A stretch of DNA of 64,000 nt, taken from NCBI RefSeq assembly GCF_007829955.1, contig NZ_VIWX01000008.1, forward strand, positions 44,234 to 108,233, given 5' to 3'. Below the pieces are notes generated by a model. It was given only the letters and a program-made list of their open reading frames with translations, had not been told where the DNA came from and did no database searches. The DNA is from Saccharopolyspora dendranthemae. Its GTDB lineage: Bacteria; Actinomycetota; Actinomycetes; Mycobacteriales; Pseudonocardiaceae. A program made the position numbers and the translations under genes. The first letter of the stretch is position 1. Each line of letters starts with the position of its first letter. This document shows positions 43,029-51,464 of this stretch, one piece after another.

Positions 43029-43118
43029 ACTCCCGCGAAAGATGCCTGCTGCGGCCCTTGGATGTACTCCAAGCGCCCGATTTGCCCCTGTTTTACAACG
43101 GTGCGATAACAGATGGCC

Positions 43119-43164
43119 GACTCATAATCCGTCAGGTCGTGGGTTCAAGTCCCACCTGCCCCAC
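43119..43164. repeat. attR (46-bp direct repeat)
   Basis: Exact copy of 25933-25978, covering the anticodon arm to the 3' end of the CAT tRNA. The 5' half of the tRNA is absent here, so this end carries no functional tRNA. Confidence 0.95.
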
Positions 43165-43574
43165 ATTTACGCTGGTCAGAATGTGACCCTGCGATCTTTC
43201 CGGCGGACAGTAGGCACTTTGCGTGCACAAAACATCGATCACTCTGGTCTGTACGCGGCATCCAGGACATCGGCAGCGCGAGGAACCTATGCGCCGCGAA
43301 GGTCTTGCCGTTTCCGCGTTGCATCGAGGGCTCAGCCCCAAGCGGCTTTTCCGTCTCCTCTCCCAAAGTGGTTCTAGGCTGCCTCGAACCCGAAGCGACT
43401 GGCCCAAAGATCTGTGCCGGCCTCCGGGGTCTCCTGCGGTGATCTCGCACGTCCTGAGGATGAACGCCCGCATTTGCGCACCCAACGCGTCATCCGGCGT
43501 CGAGGTGGCCGGAATCAGCCGCGTTCTGCCACTTCGCGAACGTCAAAACCGTCCCGGAAGTGGTGCGATTTTGA
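43165..43574. other. Gap between attR and the AbiEi remnant
   Basis: Former chromosomal sequence after the insertion point. Frames are open but lack protein-like composition. No feature supported. Confidence 0.4.
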
Positions 43575-44058
43575 CGGCGCCAGGAGGGCAGCTCTGGTCG
43601 GTGACGGCGCATTCCTGCAACGCGAAGCAGTCCTGGACTTACTGAGACTGGGGCAGTTCAATCCGCGCCGCATCAGGGTAGCCAGCCGCCGCTGGGTGGG
43701 TAGGTGCTACCGCCGGCTGAGTCAGCTCGTCGGCCGGGACATCCAGGTGCACATAGACACCCTTGCCATAAGGCTTCAGCGCACCGCGGTGCGCGAGCTT
43801 GCGCACCTCCACGGCGGGCACACCGATGTCCCTTTCCCGGACTGGGTCGAGCTCGAAGTTCGTAGGGATATCGCCGACGAGGAGCTGACGCAGCACGAGA
43901 ACATCCCCGTCACCACCGTGCCGCGTGCTTTGAAGGACGTGTTCGACAGGATGCCGGTGGAACGCTGGAGGGGACTCGTCGATCAAGCGCACCGTCGCGA
44001 ACTGATCGACGATCGCGACGTCACGGAGCTGAGGAGCTGGAAGGAGCACGTCAGGTGA
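43575..44058 (+). pseudogene. Rearranged AbiEi-type (type IV antitoxin) pseudogene
   Basis: The plus strand at about 43580-43700 encodes the middle of an AbiEi-like protein (ALVGDGAFLQREAVLDLL, NPRRIRVASRR). From about 43842 to the stop at 44058 it encodes the C-terminal part (LEVRRDIADEELTQ, IPVTTVPRALKDVFDRM). Between them, about 43700-43841, the plus frame is meaningless. The minus strand there encodes the family's N-terminal winged helix (VPAVEVRKLAHRGALKPYGK, GVYVHLDVPADELTQPAV). So the N-terminal module sits inverted in the middle of the gene. No AbiEii toxin follows. Confidence 0.6.
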
Positions 44059-44302
44059 GCTCTGCATCCGCGCCACTGACAATCGTTCCGCGGCAGCGGG
44101 GGTCAGGTGTTGAAAGGGGTGCGGAGTTCGCGCATTCCGGCTTCGCTGTGGTCCGCGTGCGGCTGATGTTCTTGCGCGTGGGCGGGTTCCGGCTCGACGA
44201 ACTGGATCGGGGCGATCTCGTTCGGAGCTTCCTGCGCGGGAACCGGCGTCTCGGTGGACGCGGGTGTTGCGGCGGTGATGGGATTCCTCCCGGTAGAAGC
44301 AC

Positions 44303-44334
44303 GCCGGCTGCTCGCCCGGAGGTGAGCAGCCGGC
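44303..44334 (-). terminator. Hairpin terminator for the cold-shock gene
   Basis: GCCGGCTGCTC and GAGCAGCCGGC form a perfect 11-bp stem 22 bp past the cold-shock stop. No T-tract. The stretch 44059-44302 before it holds nothing I can name. Confidence 0.65.
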
Positions 44335-44355
44335 GGCATTCGTGAGCTACGAGGT

Positions 44356-44556
44356 TCAGACGCGAACCGAGCTGGCCTGCGGGCCCTTCGGGCCCTGGGT
44401 GACCTCGAAGGTGACCTGCTGGTCCTCTTCGAGGCTGCGGAAGCCGCTGGCCTCGATGGCCGAGTAGTGGACGAAGACGTCCGGGCCACCGTCGTTCGGG
44501 GCGATGAAGCCGAAGCCCTTTTCAGCGTTGAACCACTTCACGGTTCCCTGTGCCAT
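44356..44556 (-). CDS. Cold-shock protein (CspA family)
   Basis: The 66-aa single cold-shock domain starts MAQGTVKWFNAEKGFGFIAP, with RNP1 (KGFGFI) and RNP2-like (DVFVHYSAI) motifs. It binds single-stranded nucleic acid as an RNA chaperone. AGGAGGAGAC is an exceptionally strong ribosome site just upstream. A 370-bp region without genes precedes it and likely contains a long 5' leader, usual for such genes. Confidence 0.95.
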   Translation of the reverse strand: MAQGTVKWFNAEKGFGFIAPNDGGPDVFVHYSAIEASGFRSLEEDQQVTFEVTQGPKGPQASSVRV

Positions 44557-44933
44557 GTTTGTCTCCTCCTGGGAGCTGGAGCGTGTGACGGGCGCCCACA
44601 CTGCGTGGGAGCCCGGGCCGGGGATCTCGAACGGCGGCTTTCCAGCTACAACCACGGACAGCTGCTCGCTCGCATCAAATCCTGCGAGCGTGCGCAAACA
44701 CGAACCCAGAAATACAACGACCGGCGCCAAGCTTACACACCACCCGCCACAGTCCACCCCTACGTCGACGCATCCACCCTTTTGCGTGAACGCCTCGGGT
44801 GGTGACCAGGCGATTCCGCCCTCGTTGTGGTCGAAAACGTGTCGCGATCGAACCCGTGTCGGCTCGTTCCCGTCCGGGCGGCAACGGGGAAAAACCGGTG
44901 TCGTGGGGGAGAAGTGGTCGATACCGTCCGGCC

Positions 44934-46034
44934 ATGGGATTCGCCGAGGAGCTGGTGGCGGGACCGCGGGGGAGGCGGTTGTGCTTCAGCGCTGTCGCAG
45001 GGCGGATGTTCTCGTGGCCCGATGCCAGCCCGCAGACGATCGTCGGCTTCGTGCAGGACCGCGAGGCCGACGAGGTGGCGGCGTTGGCGGGCTGGGGCGA
45101 GACGGCGTTGCTCGAGCCGCTGGCGGACTCGGTCGACCGGGCGATGTACTGGCAGGAACCGGACGAGATCGATCAGGCGCTCGCCGCCGCCGAGGTCGCC
45201 CCCGCGTTGCTGCCCGTCGCTGAAGCCATCGCTTCGGCGCCCGGGGCCCGGTGGTGGTCCTCCCCGGTTGATCTCGGCCACCAGGTCGCTGCGACGACAC
45301 ACCCGGGCGAAGTGCCTACGGTCCGCCCGGCCGGTGAGGTGCTGGCGCGATGGCGGGCCGAGACCGTCGAGGACGAGCGCCGGTCCCGGCGGAGGCCTGC
45401 GGACCCCGCCGCGCCGTTCGGCGGATTCTGGTGGTCCAGGCCGCCGCACGATCTGATCAACAGCACCCGAGCCAGGCCTGTAGCGCTCGGACTCTGCTTG
45501 GAGGAGGACAGCTTCGGGCCCGAGTGGGCGTGGTGCCGGTCCGTGCGGCCGGCCGGTGAACCTCGCGTCCACGAGATCACCGGACCGGAGGACTGGTGCG
45601 AGCTGGTCGAGCGCTACCCGATGGAGGTCACGCTCTCCCGCAGGCACGACTGGTTCCGGGTCACCGGGTGGACCGGGCGCTGGATGACACCGGATTGGGA
45701 AGCGGTGGCGGCCGACCACGATGCCGTGCACCTCACCCTCACCGGTTACCTCACCACCGCCGGGCGAGCGCTGCCGGTGGGCGGCGCCCGCACGGTGCTC
45801 GCGGGCTGGGACCCCGACCAGACCTTCTGGTTCACCGACGCGCTCGACGTCGGCGAACCCGTCCTCTGGCGCGGCGAGCCCGACGACCTCGGGAGCTGGG
45901 CGCCCGCCGCTCCTGGCGAACGCCCGCCCGAACCACCCGCCCAGCCACCCCGCACGCGAGGCTGGCGGCGGCTGCTCCGAGCGCTGCGGACCCGTCCGGG
46001 CGGTGTGGTCGCGCCGCCCGGACATCGCGGCTAG
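44934..46034 (+). CDS. Conserved hypothetical protein (366 aa)
   Basis: Soluble, tryptophan-rich protein with no signal peptide. Recognisable blocks are GARWWSSPVDLGHQ, FGGFWWSRPPHDLINSTR, GPEDWCELVERYPMEVTLSRRHDWFR and DQTFWFTDALDVGEPV. The C-terminus is Pro- and Arg-rich. I cannot assign a function; similar proteins occur in related actinomycetes. The TAG stop is the last three bases of the CTAG at the left end of an inserted palindromic element. Confidence 0.75.
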   Translation: MGFAEELVAGPRGRRLCFSAVAGRMFSWPDASPQTIVGFVQDREADEVAALAGWGETALLEPLADSVDRAMYWQEPDEIDQALAAAEVAPALLPVAEAIASAPGARWWSSPVDLGHQVAATTHPGEVPTVRPAGEVLARWRAETVEDERRSRRRPADPAAPFGGFWWSRPPHDLINSTRARPVALGLCLEEDSFGPEWAWCRSVRPAGEPRVHEITGPEDWCELVERYPMEVTLSRRHDWFRVTGWTGRWMTPDWEAVAADHDAVHLTLTGYLTTAGRALPVGGARTVLAGWDPDQTFWFTDALDVGEPVLWRGEPDDLGSWAPAAPGERPPEPPAQPPRTRGWRRLLRALRTRPGGVVAPPGHRG

Positions 46035-46122
46035 GAGCTGTTGAGGAATGCGGCGTTGCCGCTGCTTCAGGTGTGGGACTCAGCCCGCACCGCCACGCAA
46101 ACAACTCATCAACAGCTTCTAG
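46031..46122. mobile_element. MITE-like palindromic element, copy C (92 bp, internally deleted)
   Basis: CTAG at 46031-46034 and 46119-46122 bound it. The ends are CTAGGAGCTGTTGAGGAA and TCAACAGCTTCTAG. It lacks the central hairpin of the 205-bp copies. The junction falls at CCCGCACCGCCA, a sequence present twice in the full copy, so recombination between those two would produce it. Both CTAGs supply stop codons of the flanking convergent genes. Confidence 0.85.
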
Positions 46123-46823
46123 TCCTTGCGCCAGGTGTAGGCGGCTGAGAACGGGTGGTTGCGGAAGCGCTCCCACTTGGGCTTGATCTTCAGCCACGCG
46201 TCGTCGATGACGTTCTCGTGGAGCTCCGCCAGTCGCCAGCCCGCTCCCAGGCCGGCCGCGATGTGGTCGCTGATCAGGTGCACGTTGGTGGCGATCGCGA
46301 CCGGTTCGCCCTCGGCGTTGGTGTAGTGGGTGGGCATCCCGGAGGTCATGATGAAGTGCGGGTGGTAGGTGACCAGCACGAACGCCGCCCCCGGAGCGGC
46401 CAGCCGGTGCGCCTCGGCGTAGAGGGGGCCCAGGTCGTCCAGGTGCTCGTCGATCAGCGAGGAGATCACCAGGTCGTAAGCCTCGCCGGGCAGTCCGGTC
46501 GCCGAGGCGTCGGCCTCCTTCAACCGGTCGTGCGCGCCCCTGCGGCGCGCCAGTTCCAGCATCTCCGGGGTGACGTCCACGCCGTCGACGTGCGCGACGC
46601 CCCGGTCGCGCAGCCACTGCCCGGTGCGCCCGGTGCCGCACCCCAGGTCGGCAGCCCTGCTCACCGCCGTCCAGGGCGGCTCGGCCAGGCGCTCCAGGAG
46701 CGCGAGGTCCATCACGTCCTCGACGGTGTCCTCGTAGTGGGCGACCCACTCCCCGTATCCCGTGCGGACGTCAACGGTCCGGTACCCGCGTGCGTCAAAG
46801 GTTTCGAAGTCCACTCCTCGCAT
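46119..46823 (-). CDS. Class I SAM-dependent methyltransferase
   Basis: The 234-aa protein has motif I AADLGCGTGRTGQWL (about 57-72), VDGVDVTPEMLELARRRG and LVISSLIDEHLDDLGPLYAEA. A C-terminal half with HPHFIMTSGMPTHY follows. The substrate is unknown; the last segment (HYTNAEGEPVAI, DDAWLKIKPKWE) is typical of a widespread actinobacterial subgroup. ATG 46823 gives the expected length. Its TAG stop lies in the inserted element. Confidence 0.87.
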   Translation of the reverse strand: MRGVDFETFDARGYRTVDVRTGYGEWVAHYEDTVEDVMDLALLERLAEPPWTAVSRAADLGCGTGRTGQWLRDRGVAHVDGVDVTPEMLELARRRGAHDRLKEADASATGLPGEAYDLVISSLIDEHLDDLGPLYAEAHRLAAPGAAFVLVTYHPHFIMTSGMPTHYTNAEGEPVAIATNVHLISDHIAAGLGAGWRLAELHENVIDDAWLKIKPKWERFRNHPFSAAYTWRKD

Positions 46824-46859
46824 CCTTCCGCCGAGGGGGCCGACCGCGAAAGCGGTTTT

Positions 46860-48038
46860 TCACCGCAGCGGCATGCCCACGTAGTTCTCCGCCAGGGTGG
46901 TCGCGGCGGCCTCTGAGGTGCGCAGGTAGTCGAACTGGGAGCGCTGGAGGCGGCGTTCGAAGTCGTGGTCGGGGCCTTCGAAGCGGTGCGTCATCGACGT
47001 CATCCACCACGAGAAGTGCTGCACCCGCCACACCCGTTCCAAGCACTTCGCCGAGTACTCGTCGAGCCCCGCGTCGCTGCCGGTGCGGTAGTGGTCGACG
47101 AGCGCTTCCGCCAGCCGATCCACGTCGGCGACCGCGAGGTTGAGGCCCTTGGCGCCGGTCGGCGGCACGATGTGGGCCGAGTCGCCTGCCAGGAAGAGCC
47201 TGCCGTGGCGCAGGGGCTCGCTCACGAAGCTGCGCATCGCGGTGATCGACCGGTCGATGATCGGGCCCTCGCGCAGCGTCCAGCCCGGAGTTCCCAGCCG
47301 CGTGCTCAGCTCGTCCCAGATGCGCTCGTCGGACCAGTTCTCCAGTCGTTCGTCCGGCTCGCACTGCAGGTAGAAGCGGCTGATGGTGGCCGAGCGCATG
47401 CTGTGCAGCGCGAAACCGCCTGCGTGGTTGGCGTAGATCAGCTCGTCGGTCGAGGGGGCGACCTCGGCGAGGATGCCCAGCCAGCCGAACGGGTAGATCC
47501 GCTCGTAGACCCGGCGGACGTCCGGCGGGATGGCGTCGCGGCACACGCCGTGGAAGCCGTCGCACCCGGCGACGAAGTCCGCGTGCAGCACCTGCGCCCG
47601 CCCGTCGTGGGTGAAGGTCACGCTCGGGGCGTCGGTGGTGACGTCGTGCACGGCGACGTCGTCGACCTCGAAGAGCACCTGCCCGCCGTCGGCCCGCCGT
47701 CGCTCGTTGAGGTCCTTGACCACTTCCTGCTGGCCGTACACGGTGATCGCCCGGCCGGTGAGCTCGGTGAACGGGATGTGCAGCCGCTCGTCGTCGAACT
47801 GCAGGTGGACGCCTTCGTGCCGGTCGCCCTCGCGCAGCATCCGCTCACCCACGCCGACCTCGCGCAGCAGGTCGCAGGTGCCCTGCTCCAGCACGCCCGC
47901 GCGGACCCGCTGCTGGACGTGCTCCTGGCCGCGGCGTTCCAGCACCACCGAGTCGACGCCCTGCAGGTGCAGCAGGTGGGACAACAGCAAGCCGGCGGGT
48001 CCACCGCCGATGATCGCGACCTGGGTTCGCACAGCCAC
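46860..48038 (-). CDS. pobA: 4-hydroxybenzoate 3-monooxygenase
   Basis: The 392-aa FAD enzyme hydroxylates 4-hydroxybenzoate to protocatechuate with NAD(P)H and oxygen, feeding the beta-ketoadipate pathway. FAD-binding GGGPAG is near 11-16, the substrate/FAD QQRVRAGVLEQGT loop is near 43, the DG motif is VAGCDGFHG, and the GD motif is RLFLAGDSAHIVPPTGAKGLNLAV. The length matches PobA. GTG 48038 follows AGGAAGTGAGG. No protocatechuate dioxygenase genes are nearby. Confidence 0.94.
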   Translation of the reverse strand: MAVRTQVAIIGGGPAGLLLSHLLHLQGVDSVVLERRGQEHVQQRVRAGVLEQGTCDLLREVGVGERMLREGDRHEGVHLQFDDERLHIPFTELTGRAITVYGQQEVVKDLNERRRADGGQVLFEVDDVAVHDVTTDAPSVTFTHDGRAQVLHADFVAGCDGFHGVCRDAIPPDVRRVYERIYPFGWLGILAEVAPSTDELIYANHAGGFALHSMRSATISRFYLQCEPDERLENWSDERIWDELSTRLGTPGWTLREGPIIDRSITAMRSFVSEPLRHGRLFLAGDSAHIVPPTGAKGLNLAVADVDRLAEALVDHYRTGSDAGLDEYSAKCLERVWRVQHFSWWMTSMTHRFEGPDHDFERRLQRSQFDYLRTSEAAATTLAENYVGMPLR

Positions 48039-48157
48039 GGCCTCACTTCCTCGGGGACCTCGGACGAGCACCACCATCGGATCCGAGCCCCCGTCGAAGG
48101 ATGCCTTCGCTCCCGCTGAACGGAAAGTCCCAGGCCGGAAACCGTCGCCGAGTTGAC

Positions 48158-48193
48158 GGAGGGCGGGAGTCCCGATCGGAACTCCCGCCCTCC
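48158..48193 (-). terminator. Terminator of the cstA-ybdD operon
   Basis: GGAGGGCGGGAGT and ACTCCCGCCCTCC form a perfect 13-bp stem 18 bp past the ybdD stop. Confidence 0.85.
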
Positions 48194-48211
48194 GCGGTCC
48201 TCATCTCCCGG

Positions 48212-48418
48212 TCAGCAGCAGCGGGAGCCGGGGTTGGCGTCCTGGCGGTCGATGTGGGCTCGCCAGAACTCGCGCTCCGGCATCGGCCGCTCGCCGGGGT
48301 GGTGGGCGCGGTGGTGCGCCAGGTAGTCCTCGTAGGCGGTCTCGCCCACCACTCCGCGCACGATCTGCCACGCCGCGCGGACCGATCCGCGCAGCTTGGA
48401 CAGGGTCGTACCGGTCAA
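48212..48418 (-). CDS. YbdD/YjiX-family small protein
   Basis: The 68-aa protein contains the family signature IVRGVVGETAYEDYLAHHRA, then HPGERPMPEREFWRAHIDRQ, and ends GSRCC. YbdD-type proteins are obligate neighbours of CstA/BtsT pyruvate and peptide transporters and are thought to assist them. The start is a TTG overlapping the cstA stop (TTGA), the only start that gives the family's length. The upstream extension would run inside cstA. Confidence 0.88.
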   Translation of the reverse strand: MTGTTLSKLRGSVRAAWQIVRGVVGETAYEDYLAHHRAHHPGERPMPEREFWRAHIDRQDANPGSRCC

Positions 48419-50598
48419 CTTCCGCTCCCCGACGAGGCGAGCTCCTTCTGCTTCTGGCGCTCCTCCGCCGTCGGGATGAGTCCGGACGGAGCCCATCGCT
48501 CCGACTTCACGTACTCCGCCTCGGTGCTCGGCAGCGGGTCCCTGGTGCGCAGCGCCTTGATCCAGACCCGGACCGCGTCCACCAGCACGATGATGATCAG
48601 CACCGCGAACAGCACGCTCAGCACACCGTCCACAGTGGAGTTAACCACGACCTTCTGCATCTCCTCCACGGTGTCGGCCGTGCCCTTGCTGGTCTGCCCG
48701 GCGTTCAGCGCGGCCTGGTACGACGCCCGCTGGGAGAAGAAGCCGATCTTGGGATCGGCGGAGAAGATCTTCTGCCAGCTCGCGGTCAGCGTCACCGCCG
48801 CGTCGAACACCAGAGGGATCAACGTGACCCACGCGTACTTGGCCTTGCCCGCCTTGATCAGCAGCGTGGTGGCCACCGCGAGCGCCACCGCCGCCAGCAG
48901 CTGGTTGGCGATGCCGAACAGCGGGAACAGCTGGTTGATGCCGCCCAGCGGGTCGTTCACGCCCGCCCACAGGAAGTAACCCCACGCGCCGACGATGATC
49001 GCGCTGGCCAGCCAGTTGCCGGGCTTCCAGCTGACGTCGCCGAAGCGCTTCCAGACGTTGCCGACCGTGTCCTGCAGCATGAACCGGCCCACGCGGGTCC
49101 CGGCGTCCACCGTGGTCAGGATGAACAGCGCCTCGAACATCACCGCGAAGTGGTACCAGAACGCCTTCAGCGCGTCCCCGCCCATGACCTGCGAGAACAC
49201 CTCGGACAGGCCCAGTGCGAGGGTGGGTGCGCCACCACTGCGGCCCACCAGCGTCTCCTCCTCGACCGCCGCCGCGGCGGCCGACAGCTGCTCCGGGGTG
49301 ACCTGGAAGCCGATCCCGGCCACCGCCTGCGACGCCGACTGCACGGTGTCGCCCAGCGCGCTGTCGGGCATGTTCATCGCGAAGTAGATGCCCGGATCGA
49401 TGATGCAGGCCGCGGCCAGCGCCATGATCGCCACGAACGACTCGGTCAGCATTCCGCCGTAGCCGATGACCCGGATCTGCGATTCCTTCTCGATCATCTT
49501 CGGCGTGGTGCCCGACGAGATCAGCGCGTGAAAACCGGACAGAGCGCCGCAGGCGATCGTGATGAACACGAACGGGAACAGCGAGCCGGAGAACACCGGG
49601 CCCGTGCCGTTGAGCGCGAAGTCGGTGACCGCTGCGGTCTTCATCCCCGGCATCGCCACCAGGATCGACACCGCCAGCAGCACGATCACGCCGACCTTCA
49701 TGAAGGTGCTCAGGTAGTCGCGCGGAGCCAGCAGCATCCACACCGGCAGCACCGAGGCGACGAACCCGTAGATGATCAGCGCGAAGGTGACCTCGGTGCC
49801 GCTGAGGGTGAAGAACTCCGCCATGCCGGACTCGGCGACCCAGCTGCCGCCCGCGATGCTCAGCAGCAGCAGCGCGATGCCGATCACCGACACCTCGACG
49901 ATCTTGCCCGGCCGCAGGTAGCGCAGGTAGAAGCCCATGAACAGGGCGATCGGGATCGTCATGCCGATCGAGAACGCGCCCCACGGCGAGCCCTTGAGCG
50001 CACCCACCACGACCAGCGCCAGCACCGCCAGCAGGATGATCATGATGAGGAGCACGGCGATCAACGCCGCCACGCCGCCCACCGGGCCGATCTCCTCGCG
50101 GGCCATCTGGCCGAGGCTGCGGCCGTTGCGGCGCGTGGAGAAGAACAGCACCACCATGTCCTGCACGGCGCCGGCGAAGATGACGCCGACGATGATCCAG
50201 ATCGTGCCCGGCAGGTAGCCCATCTGCGCGGCGAGCACGGGACCCACCAGCGGCCCGGCGCCGGCGATCGCGGCGAAGTGGTGGCCGAACAGCACCCGGC
50301 GGTCGGTCGGGTGGAAATCGGCCCCGTTGTTGAGCCGTTCCGCCGGGGTCGCCCGGTCGTCGTCGGTCTTGAGCACCCGGTTGGTGATGAACCGGGCGTA
50401 GAACCGGTACGCGATGGCGTAAGAGGCAAGCGCTGCGAAGACCAGCCAGCCGGCCGAGATCTCCTCACCGCGCACCAGCGCGATCACGCCCCAGCTGACC
50501 GCGCCGACCAGCGCGACCAGCACCCAGATGATGATCTCCCGGGGATTCATCCTGCGCTTCCGAGCCGCTCCACCGCTCGGGGCCGTTGTCGTAGCCAC
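48415..50598 (-). CDS. cstA: Carbon starvation protein CstA (peptide/pyruvate transporter)
   Basis: The 727-aa membrane protein has about 16-18 hydrophobic helices. Signatures are YARFITNRVLKTDDDRATPA and GPLVGPVLAAQMGYLPGTIW at the N-terminus, GFHALISSGTTPKMI in the middle, and TLTASWQKIFSADPKIGFFS near the end. Known members import pyruvate or peptides under starvation. GTG 50598 follows GGAG; TTG 50613 is an alternative. Coupled to a YbdD partner by a TTGA overlap. Convergent with nothing; divergent from the SigE-like gene across a 374-bp gap that must hold both promoters. Confidence 0.95.
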   Translation of the reverse strand: MATTTAPSGGAARKRRMNPREIIIWVLVALVGAVSWGVIALVRGEEISAGWLVFAALASYAIAYRFYARFITNRVLKTDDDRATPAERLNNGADFHPTDRRVLFGHHFAAIAGAGPLVGPVLAAQMGYLPGTIWIIVGVIFAGAVQDMVVLFFSTRRNGRSLGQMAREEIGPVGGVAALIAVLLIMIILLAVLALVVVGALKGSPWGAFSIGMTIPIALFMGFYLRYLRPGKIVEVSVIGIALLLLSIAGGSWVAESGMAEFFTLSGTEVTFALIIYGFVASVLPVWMLLAPRDYLSTFMKVGVIVLLAVSILVAMPGMKTAAVTDFALNGTGPVFSGSLFPFVFITIACGALSGFHALISSGTTPKMIEKESQIRVIGYGGMLTESFVAIMALAAACIIDPGIYFAMNMPDSALGDTVQSASQAVAGIGFQVTPEQLSAAAAAVEEETLVGRSGGAPTLALGLSEVFSQVMGGDALKAFWYHFAVMFEALFILTTVDAGTRVGRFMLQDTVGNVWKRFGDVSWKPGNWLASAIIVGAWGYFLWAGVNDPLGGINQLFPLFGIANQLLAAVALAVATTLLIKAGKAKYAWVTLIPLVFDAAVTLTASWQKIFSADPKIGFFSQRASYQAALNAGQTSKGTADTVEEMQKVVVNSTVDGVLSVLFAVLIIIVLVDAVRVWIKALRTRDPLPSTEAEYVKSERWAPSGLIPTAEERQKQKELASSGSGS

Positions 50599-50972
50599 CG
50601 TCTCGGACTCCAATCCTGCTGTGCGAGATGCGGTTGCACAGCAGTTCTAGAGCATCGGCTCGCGCGTCTGGAATGTCCAGCCCGTTTCGGGAGAGTAATC
50701 AGGATGTGAAGCGGCCGGGTCGAAGCGGGGGTTCGGCCTCCGCTCGCTGCCCGGTCCGGCTCGGCCGGGACCGCGGCCGGTGGCGTGAACTCGCCGGACG
50801 GCCTGATCAACAGCGCTCGCCGTCGGTAGAGTCGCCGCCGTTGATCGCAGCCGATTCGGTAACGACCGAAATCCGGCCACAACCCAGGAGGGGGTCCCGG
50901 GCGTCGTGCACAGATGTGACGGTGTCGATCGCAATGCCTGTGACCGTCCGGCCGGGTGACGGGTCGGCGGCA

Positions 50973-51464
50973 ATGGACGAACTGACGAGCAAGCTGACCG
51001 ACCTCTACCAGGAGCACTATTCGCAGCTGCTGCGCATAGCCGTGCTCCTGGTGGACGACCGCGCGTCCGCCGAGGACATCGTGCAGGACGCCTACCTGCG
51101 GGTCTTCGACTCGCGGAGCAGGCTGCGCGATCCCGACAAAGCGCTGGCCTTCCTGCGGCAGGCGGTGCTCAACCGGGCGAGATCGACGCTGCGGAGACGG
51201 CTGGTCGCGCGCAAGTACCTGCCGAAGCTGGCCGTGGCCGACAGCCTGCCCGACGACACCGGGCGCGGGCTGGATCGCGCCGTGCTCGCCCAGGCCCTCG
51301 CGCGGCTTCCGCGGCGGCAGCGCGAGGCCATCGTGCTGCGCTACTACGCCGATCTCAGCGAGGTCCGCACCGCCGAAGTGATGGGGTGCAGCCAGGGTTC
51401 GGTGAAGTCCTACTGCTCGCGCGGGGTGTCGCGGTTGTCGGAGCTGCTGGGGGAGCGGGTGTGA
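50973..51464 (+). CDS. SigE-family ECF RNA polymerase sigma factor
   Basis: The 163-aa protein has region 2 (LYQEHYSQLLRIAVLLVDDR, SAEDIVQDAYLRVF) and region 4 (LPRRQREAIVLRYYADLSEV, EVMGCSQGSVKSYCSRGVSRL). This is the actinobacterial SigE-like family (TIGR02983 type). ATG 50973 is chosen by alignment to family starts; upstream in-frame starts at 50935 and earlier exist. Its stop overlaps the start of a membrane protein gene (GTGA) that is probably its regulator. Confidence 0.85.
   Translation: MDELTSKLTDLYQEHYSQLLRIAVLLVDDRASAEDIVQDAYLRVFDSRSRLRDPDKALAFLRQAVLNRARSTLRRRLVARKYLPKLAVADSLPDDTGRGLDRAVLAQALARLPRRQREAIVLRYYADLSEVRTAEVMGCSQGSVKSYCSRGVSRLSELLGERV

Larger units (their letters stand above)
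25933..43164. mobile_element. Integrated conjugative element of the AICE type (about 17.2 kb)
   Basis: An exact 46-bp repeat, 25933-25978 and 43119-43164, spans the anticodon loop to the 3' end of the tRNA, the usual actinomycete plasmid att arrangement. Inside are a tyrosine integrase next to attL, a Nudix hydrolase and XRE regulators. An excisionase, WhiB, DUF2637-like and FtsK/SpoIIIE Tra operon follows. Cargo genes lie near 28, 36-38 and 41-42 kb and include AT-richer ones. A RepSA or primase-polymerase replication protein was not recognised. Confidence 0.93.
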
